Of a stretch of 64,000 bases of DNA, positions 58,754 to 64,000 are shown piece by piece (the stretch's first letter is position 1; every line of letters begins with the position of its first letter). Under the pieces are notes generated by a model. That model saw only the letters and a list, made by a program, of their open reading frames with translations. It made no database searches and was not told where the DNA came from. Source of the stretch: an uncultured Polycyclovorans sp. (GTDB lineage Bacteria; Pseudomonadota; Gammaproteobacteria; Nevskiales; Nevskiaceae); contig CAKZHZ010000047.1 of the NCBI GenBank assembly GCA_936928855.1, positions 1-64,000 of the forward strand. Direction: 5' to 3'. The translations under genes and the position numbers were made by a program.

Positions 58754-59172
58754 GCGTGCTCGGCGAACGCAGTCCCGACGCTCTGGCCTCGCTGCTGGAG
58801 CGGATTCCCTACGCCCGTTTTCTCGGCTTCTCGCTGGAGGGCACGCCGGACCGGCTGATCGGGCGCATGGCCTTCAGCGAAGATCTCATCGGCAATGCCC
58901 GCGCGCGCGCCATTCACGGCGGGACGCTCGGCGCCATGATGGAGCTGACGGCCAGCTGTCAGTTGTTGACGCTGCCGGAGATCAAGCGGGTGCCCAAGAT
59001 CATCAACATCACCGTGGAGTATCTCCGCGGTGCGGTGACCGCCGATGTGCTGGCGCGGGCTGAGATCATCCGCCATGGCCGGCGGCTTGCCAACGTGCGC
59101 GTGGTCGCCTGGCAGGCGGATGAGCAGCGCCCCGTGGCCGCCGCCAACACCCACTATCTACTCGCTGTCTGA
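58750..59172 (+). CDS. PaaI-like hotdog thioesterase, second of two
   Basis: 140 aa. Hotdog fold with AIHGGTLGAMMELTASCQ, where the usual catalytic Asp of the HGG....D helix is Glu, and INITVEYLRGA. Together with the previous gene it probably forms a related or hetero-oligomeric thioesterase. It overlaps the first by ATGA and ends nine bases before leuD. The two proteins are clearly divergent, so this is an old pair rather than a recent duplication. Confidence 0.87.
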   Translation: MSVLGERSPDALASLLERIPYARFLGFSLEGTPDRLIGRMAFSEDLIGNARARAIHGGTLGAMMELTASCQLLTLPEIKRVPKIINITVEYLRGAVTADVLARAEIIRHGRRLANVRVVAWQADEQRPVAAANTHYLLAV

Positions 59173-59181
59173 GAGGTCGCA

Positions 59182-59820
59182 ATGGAAGCCTTCACCACCC
59201 TGACCGCCAAGGTGATGCCGCTGGACCGTCCCAATGTGGACACCGACGCCATCATTCCCAAGCAGTACCTGAAGTCGATTCGTCGCACCGGCTTCGGTCC
59301 GTTCCTGTTCGACGACTGGCGCTACCTCGACCCGGGCACCCTGGAGGTGGACCCGGCAACACGGCGGGTCAACGACCGCTTCGTGCTCAATCTGCCGCAG
59401 CATCAGGGCAGCCGTGTGCTGGTGGCACGCGACAACTTCGGTTGCGGCTCGTCCCGCGAGCACGCGGTGTGGGCCCTGGATGATTACGGTTTCCGCGTCG
59501 TGATTGCCCCCAGCTTTGCCGACATCTTCTTTTCCAACTGCTTCAAGAACGGTGTGCTGCCGGTGGTGCTGGCAGCGGACGAGGTGCAGGCGATTTTCGA
59601 CCAAGTGGCGCATGACACCGAGGCGCCGATCACCGTCGACCTGCCGGCCCAGCAGGTGAAGCTGGCGGATGGCCGCGTGTTCGGTTTCGAGATCAATCCG
59701 CACCACAAGCACAACCTGGTCAACGGCCTCGACGAGATCGGCCTGACCCTGCAACAGGCCGACGTGATCCGTGACTACGAGACGCGCCGTCGCGCCGAAG
59801 CCCCCTGGCTGTTCAACTGA
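59182..59820 (+). CDS. leuD: 3-isopropylmalate dehydratase small subunit
   Basis: 212 aa, usual length. Swivelling domain of isopropylmalate isomerase: NVDTDAIIPKQYLK, DNFGCGSSREHAVWAL (substrate-recognition loop) and SFADIFFSNCFKNG. It pairs with LeuC, encoded about 0.9 kb upstream beyond the two thioesterase genes. Confidence 0.98.
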   Translation: MEAFTTLTAKVMPLDRPNVDTDAIIPKQYLKSIRRTGFGPFLFDDWRYLDPGTLEVDPATRRVNDRFVLNLPQHQGSRVLVARDNFGCGSSREHAVWALDDYGFRVVIAPSFADIFFSNCFKNGVLPVVLAADEVQAIFDQVAHDTEAPITVDLPAQQVKLADGRVFGFEINPHHKHNLVNGLDEIGLTLQQADVIRDYETRRRAEAPWLFN

Positions 59821-59828
59821 CCCGCGAG

Positions 59829-60914
59829 ATGGATGCGATGAACAAGAAGATTCTGATTCTCCCCGGCGACTACATCGGCGCCGAGATCATGGCCGAGGCG
59901 GTCAAGGTGCTGGCCCTGTTCAAGGCCGAAGGCGAAGCCCTCGAATGGTCGTTCGGCCATCTCGGTGGCGCGGCCTACGATGCCGAAGGCCACCCCTATC
60001 CGCCGTCCACCCAGGCGGCCGCGCGGGCGGCGGATGCCATCCTCATGGGCGCGGTCGGCGGGCCGAAGTACGACAGCCTGCCGCGTGCCGTGCGCCCCGA
60101 GCAGGGCATTCTCGGCATCCGCAAGGATCTGGGGCTGTTTGCCAACCTGCGTCCGGCGCTGGCCTACGAGGAACTGTCGGCGGCATCGTCGTTCAAGCCG
60201 GAGGTGATCGCCGGGCTCGACCTGCTCATCCTGCGCGAGCTGACCGGTGACATCTACTTCGGCCAGCCGCGCGGCCGGCGCCAGAACGAGGACGGTGCCG
60301 AGGAAGGCTTCGACACCATGCACTACAGCGTGCCGGAGGTGGAGCGCATCGCCCACGTCGCCTTCCAGGCGGCGCAGAAGCGCAACAAGCGCCTGTGTTC
60401 GGTGGACAAGGAGAACGTGCTGGAAACCTCGCGCCTGTGGCGCGAAGTGGTGACGCGCATCGGCCAGCAGTATCCGGATGTGGCGCTGTCGCACATGTAT
60501 GTCGACAACGCGGCGATGCAGCTGGTGAAGAATCCCAAGCAGTTCGACGTGATCGTCACCGGGAACATCTTCGGCGACATCCTGTCCGACGAAGCCTCGA
60601 TGCTGGCGGGCTCCATCGGCATGTTGCCGTCGGCCTCGCTGGACGCCAATAACAAGGGCCTCTACGAGCCGATTCATGGCAGCGCGCCGGACATCGCGGG
60701 GCAGGGCAAGGCCAACCCGCTGGCGACGATCCTGTCGGTGGGCATGATGTTCAAGTACACCTTTGACCGTGCCGACCTGTCCGACCGCATCGATGCCGCG
60801 GTGCAGCAGGTGCTGCGCAGCGGGCTGCGCACCGGCGACATTGCGCAAGCTGGCGAGAAGGTGATTGGGACCGTGGAAATGGGCGATGCCGTGGTGGCCG
60901 CCCTCCGCAAGTAA
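59829..60914 (+). CDS. leuB: 3-isopropylmalate dehydrogenase
   Basis: 361 aa (an ATG at 59838, giving MNKKILILPGD, is equally possible). NAD-dependent oxidative decarboxylation to 2-ketoisocaproate. RELTGDIYFGQPRG, the catalytic Lys-Asp region (VSHMYVDNAAMQL, VTGNIFGDILSDE) and HGSAPDIAGQGKANP are all present. The usually strict N-terminal GDGIGPE reads GDYIGAE here. It ends 18 bp before asd, a common gammaproteobacterial order. Confidence 0.97.
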   Translation: MDAMNKKILILPGDYIGAEIMAEAVKVLALFKAEGEALEWSFGHLGGAAYDAEGHPYPPSTQAAARAADAILMGAVGGPKYDSLPRAVRPEQGILGIRKDLGLFANLRPALAYEELSAASSFKPEVIAGLDLLILRELTGDIYFGQPRGRRQNEDGAEEGFDTMHYSVPEVERIAHVAFQAAQKRNKRLCSVDKENVLETSRLWREVVTRIGQQYPDVALSHMYVDNAAMQLVKNPKQFDVIVTGNIFGDILSDEASMLAGSIGMLPSASLDANNKGLYEPIHGSAPDIAGQGKANPLATILSVGMMFKYTFDRADLSDRIDAAVQQVLRSGLRTGDIAQAGEKVIGTVEMGDAVVAALRK

Positions 60915-60932
60915 CCGTATTCGAGACGTTCT

Positions 60933-62051
60933 ATGAAGAAGCTGGGAATGGTGGGGTGGCGCGGCATGGTGGGCTCGGTCCTCATGCAGCGCATGGCCGA
61001 GGAAAACGACTTCGCCCTGGTGGAGCCGCATTTCTTCAGTACCTCCAATGCCGGAGGCGCCGGCCCGGAGGTGGCGGGGCGTGCCACGCCGCCGCTGCAG
61101 GATGCCAACAGCATCGAGGCGCTCAAGGCGATGGACGTCATCATCACCTGCCAGGGCGGGGACTACACCAACGCCCTCTACCCGCAGCTGCGTGCCAGTG
61201 GCTGGGACGGCTACTGGATCGATGCCGCCAGCGCCCTGCGCATGAAGGACGACGCGGTCATCATCCTCGACCCTGTCAACCGCCATGTCATCGATGCGGC
61301 GCTGGCGCGAGGCGTCAAGAACTTCATTGGTGGCAACTGCACCAACTCCATCCTGCTGATGGGCGTGGGCGGCCTGTTCCGTGAGGGCCTGGTCGAGTGG
61401 GTCAGCTCGATGACCTACCAGGCGGCCTCCGGCGGCGGCGCCAACCACATGCGCGAGCTGCTGAAGGGCATGGGCGTGATCCACGATCAGGTGGCGGATG
61501 CGCTGGCGACGCCTGCATCGGCCATTCTCGATATCGACCGCAAGGTGGCCCAGGCCATCCGCGAGGCCGTGCCCACCGAGCACTTCGGCGCGCCGCTGGC
61601 CGGCGGCCTGATTCCCTGGATCGATGCCCAGCTCGACAATGGGCAGTCCAAGGAGGAATGGAAGGGGCAGGCGGAGGTCAACAAGATCCTCGGGCACCAG
61701 TCACCGGCGTCGATCATTCCGGTGGACGGGCTCTGCGTGCGGGTTGGCGCGATGCGCTGTCACAGTCTGGCGCTGACCCTCAAGCTCAGCCGCGACCTGC
61801 CGCTGGCCGAGATCGAAGCCATCATCAAGTCCGGCAACGATTGGGTGAAGTGGGTGCCCAATGACAAGGCCGACACCGTGCGGGAGTTGACGCCGGCCGC
61901 CATCACCGGTGGGCTGGAGATCGGGGTGGGGCGGGTGCGCAAGCTCAACCTCGGGCCGCAGTATCTGTCGGCGTTCGTGATCGGCGATCAGCTGCTGTGG
62001 GGCGCGGCCGAGCCGCTGCGTCGCATGCTTCGCATCGTCCTGCTGGGCTGA
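60933..62051 (+). CDS. asd: Aspartate-semialdehyde dehydrogenase
   Basis: 372 aa. Forms L-aspartate semialdehyde from aspartyl phosphate for Lys, Thr, Met and diaminopimelate synthesis. N-terminal cofactor loop GWRGMVGSVLMQRM, active-site Cys in GGNCTNSILL (the common sequence is NCTVS) and SMTYQAASGGGA. The long insert and the length are typical of the gammaproteobacterial (E. coli-like) type. Followed seven bases later by its catalytically dead paralogue. Confidence 0.97.
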   Translation: MKKLGMVGWRGMVGSVLMQRMAEENDFALVEPHFFSTSNAGGAGPEVAGRATPPLQDANSIEALKAMDVIITCQGGDYTNALYPQLRASGWDGYWIDAASALRMKDDAVIILDPVNRHVIDAALARGVKNFIGGNCTNSILLMGVGGLFREGLVEWVSSMTYQAASGGGANHMRELLKGMGVIHDQVADALATPASAILDIDRKVAQAIREAVPTEHFGAPLAGGLIPWIDAQLDNGQSKEEWKGQAEVNKILGHQSPASIIPVDGLCVRVGAMRCHSLALTLKLSRDLPLAEIEAIIKSGNDWVKWVPNDKADTVRELTPAAITGGLEIGVGRVRKLNLGPQYLSAFVIGDQLLWGAAEPLRRMLRIVLLG

Positions 62052-62057
62052 CCGGCG

Positions 62058-63044
62058 ATGGCGGCTGCACCGATCGATGTGGCCGTCGTCGGGGCCACCG
62101 GCGTTCTCGGCGAGGCGCTGCTGGACGGTCTGTCCACCGCGCCGTTTCCGCTGGGACGGGTATACGCGCTTGCCAGTGATCGCACGGCAGGTGGCGAGGT
62201 GGATTGCGGACACCGCCGTTTGACGGTGGAGCGTGCCGACCCGTTCGATTTCCGGCAGGCGCAACTGGTGCTGCTGGCAGCGCCCGCGGCGGTGGTCGCC
62301 GGGCTTGGCCCCGAACTGCGCGAGGCCGGATGCCTGGTGGTGGATGCCAGTGGCAGCCTGGATACGGCGGACTGGTTTGTACCGGGGCGGCCCCGTGCCG
62401 GAGTTCGGGCCCTGCGCCTGCCGTTGCCGGGCGTGACCCAGGCCCTGTCGGTGCTGTTGCCGCTGTCGGGGCTGGGGGTGATCGAGGCGCTGGAGGTGCT
62501 GGAACTGCGTGCGGTATCGGGGCGCGGGATGGCCGCGGTGCGCGAGCTGGGGCAGCAGACCGCCGATGTGCTCAACTTCCGCAACTGGTCGCCACAGGCC
62601 TACCCCCAGCAGATCGCGTTCAATCTGCTGCCTTCGATGGGCGATGAAACGGACGGCATGCTCGCCGAAGAGGCCGTCGCGGTGGCTCAGGTCCAGCATC
62701 AGCTGCCCGGCGTCGCCGTGCATTGGACGCAGGCCGAGATGCCGGTGTTCTATGGCTTCGGTCAGCACCTGACCGTGCGCCTGTCGGCGCCGGTGACACC
62801 GAGACAGGTGACCGAGTGCCTGGCCGCCACCGAAGGGCTGTGCTGGGGCGGCGAGGCGGCCGAAGACCGGCCCAGCCCCGTCACGCATGCGTCGGGTGAC
62901 GACCAGATCCACCTCAGCCGGCTTCGCCTTGCGGCAGCCGGTGAGCAGACCTTGCGGCTATGGAGTGTGGCCGACAACGTGCGCGCCGCCGGGGTTGCCC
63001 CGATGCTGCGTGCGGCAAGGCTGTTGGTGGATGAATATTTATAA
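62058..63044 (+). CDS. USG-1-like pseudo-aspartate-semialdehyde dehydrogenase
   Basis: 328 aa. Same fold as Asd (VAVVGATGVLGEALLDGL, LVVDASG, RAVSGRGMAAVRELGQQT), but the segment that should carry the active-site Cys reads LPGVTQALSVLL and has none. USG-1 proteins sit between asd and fimV or truA in many gammaproteobacteria and have no known activity. It may support Asd assembly or regulation; that is inference. Confidence 0.9.
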   Translation: MAAAPIDVAVVGATGVLGEALLDGLSTAPFPLGRVYALASDRTAGGEVDCGHRRLTVERADPFDFRQAQLVLLAAPAAVVAGLGPELREAGCLVVDASGSLDTADWFVPGRPRAGVRALRLPLPGVTQALSVLLPLSGLGVIEALEVLELRAVSGRGMAAVRELGQQTADVLNFRNWSPQAYPQQIAFNLLPSMGDETDGMLAEEAVAVAQVQHQLPGVAVHWTQAEMPVFYGFGQHLTVRLSAPVTPRQVTECLAATEGLCWGGEAAEDRPSPVTHASGDDQIHLSRLRLAAAGEQTLRLWSVADNVRAAGVAPMLRAARLLVDEYL

Positions 63045-63133
63045 GGTATAAAGCGAGTTACCCGCGCAAGTTCACGCGCTCTGTCAATTCGCTCCGGCAT
63101 GAAGCGGGCATCCTGGAGCAGAGGGAGAGGGGT

Positions 63134-64000
63134 ATGCGCCGCCGAATTTCCGCCACCATCGGGCTGGGGGCTGCCTGCTGGGCTTCGCTCGCGGCGGCCC
63201 TCGGTCTGGGCGACATCGACGTCCGCTCAGGCCTGAATCAGCCGTTCAACGCCACCATTCCGCTGCTGGCGATCGACCCCGAAGAGGTCGACTCCCTGTC
63301 GGTGGTCCTGGCCGACAATCACGAGTTCGAGCGTCTCGGGATCGAGCGCGCGGACTATCTCTCGCACCTTCGGTTCGAGGTGCAGCCGGGGCGCAATCCG
63401 ATTATCGCGGTGCAGGGCATGCGTCCCGCGCGCGAGCCCTTCCTGACCTTCCTGCTCGATGTCCGCGCGGGAGGCAGCCGCATTCTGCGGGAGTACACCG
63501 TACTGCTGGACCCGCCGACGCTGGCCACGGCCGGTGTCGATGCCGCGGATGCCGAAGTGGCCGCCCGCCAGTCGTCGGTGTCAGCGTCGGCGCCGTCATC
63601 GGCGGGCGCCACGTCCCAAGGCGTGCCTCGCGCCACCTTCGTGCCGGTCGCCCCCGGGACCGTGGTCAGCACCCCCGCGCCGGCTGTCACGCCAACGCCC
63701 ACCCCGGCGCCGGCCGAGCTTGCGGCGGATGTGCCGGACACCACCACCGCCACCACCCCGATCACCCGCTATGGGCCGATCGTGCCGGGCGAGACCTTCT
63801 GGAGCATTGCCGTCAAGGTGGTGCGTTCGCTGGAAGGCGTCACCGTCAATCAAGTGCTGCTGGGTCTGTATCAGCAGAACCCGCAGGCCTTCGACCGCGG
63901 TCGATTTGATGGGCTGATGAAAGGACGCACGCTGCAGGTGCCCTCACGTGAATCACTGACCGCGATCTCCGACGAAGATGCCACACGGCAGGTACTGGCC
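63134..64000 (+). CDS. fimV: FimV-family polar/peptidoglycan-binding protein, N-terminal part
   Basis: The reading frame opens at an ATG at 63134 behind GAGAGGGG and runs open to the window edge, so the gene is partial (289 codons seen). Signal peptide ending near ASLAAALG, then the FimV N-terminal domain (LNQPFNATIPLL, ...), a Thr/Pro/Ala-rich linker and a LysM-like segment YGPIVPGETFWSIAVKVV to LKGxTLQVPS. FimV organises the cell pole and supports type IV pili and type II secretion. The order asd-usg1-fimV is the conserved one. Confidence 0.93.
   Translation, partial: MRRRISATIGLGAACWASLAAALGLGDIDVRSGLNQPFNATIPLLAIDPEEVDSLSVVLADNHEFERLGIERADYLSHLRFEVQPGRNPIIAVQGMRPAREPFLTFLLDVRAGGSRILREYTVLLDPPTLATAGVDAADAEVAARQSSVSASAPSSAGATSQGVPRATFVPVAPGTVVSTPAPAVTPTPTPAPAELAADVPDTTTATTPITRYGPIVPGETFWSIAVKVVRSLEGVTVNQVLLGLYQQNPQAFDRGRFDGLMKGRTLQVPSRESLTAISDEDATRQVLA

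Overview
This window looks like chromosomal DNA from a high-GC gammaproteobacterium. The evidence is the housekeeping synteny: smpB next to ssrA, rnfH facing bamE, fur, recN-nadK, hrcA-grpE-dnaK-dnaJ, and leuB-asd-usg1-fimV. The gene mix recalls the Nevskiales/Xanthomonadales side of the class, but that placement is inference. No insertion sequence, integrase, tRNA gene or CRISPR array was seen. The one clearly abnormal stretch is the first ~1.2 kb. It is a mosaic of broken gene pieces (LipB, EF-G-like, a receiver protein, a DUF3572-like protein and the ClpX tail) joined inside reading frames and on alternating strands. This is most easily explained as a chimeric contig end.

1.2-28.4 kb is mostly core genome with small accessory modules. 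It holds a MerR regulator with folE, an RND pump without an adaptor gene, and a TetR-controlled module containing a styrene-oxide-isomerase-like heme membrane protein and a SnoaL-like protein. Then come tmRNA/SmpB, an NSS transporter, RnfH/BamE, Fur, RecN/NadK and the heat-shock operon with two sigma32-like promoters. A solo ParA and PpnP follow. A minus-strand redox cluster (two small membrane proteins, cytochrome b561, ApbE flavin transferase, TlpA-like thioredoxin, DUF4266 lipoprotein, DUF3570 outer-membrane barrel) leads into a two-component system.

28.5-55.5 kb is the accessory centre of the window. A plus-strand operon encodes a TolC-like channel, a fusion of a protease-dead M50-like membrane domain with an HlyD adaptor, a beta-propeller protein, a sulfotransferase-like protein and a degenerate M28-like lipoprotein. 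Converging on it is a ~19 kb minus-strand operon built around two giant iterative PKS/FAS-type synthases. The first is two NMO barrels-KS-AT-4xACP-KR-DH; the second is KS-AT-DH-PPTase. They are accompanied by a free ACP, two alkaline-phosphatase-superfamily hydrolases, an alpha/beta hydrolase, a secreted esterase and an SDR. It probably makes a long-chain (secondary lipid or polyketide) product. The neighbouring operon could modify and export it, but that link is inference. This locus is the best candidate for an undescribed system.

55.8-64 kb is leucine/aspartate-family biosynthesis. A LysR regulator diverges from leuC across a perfect 9-bp inverted repeat. Two hotdog thioesterases sit between leuC and leuD in translational coupling. 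leuD, leuB, asd, a USG-1-like pseudo-ASADH and the start of fimV (cut by the window edge) follow.
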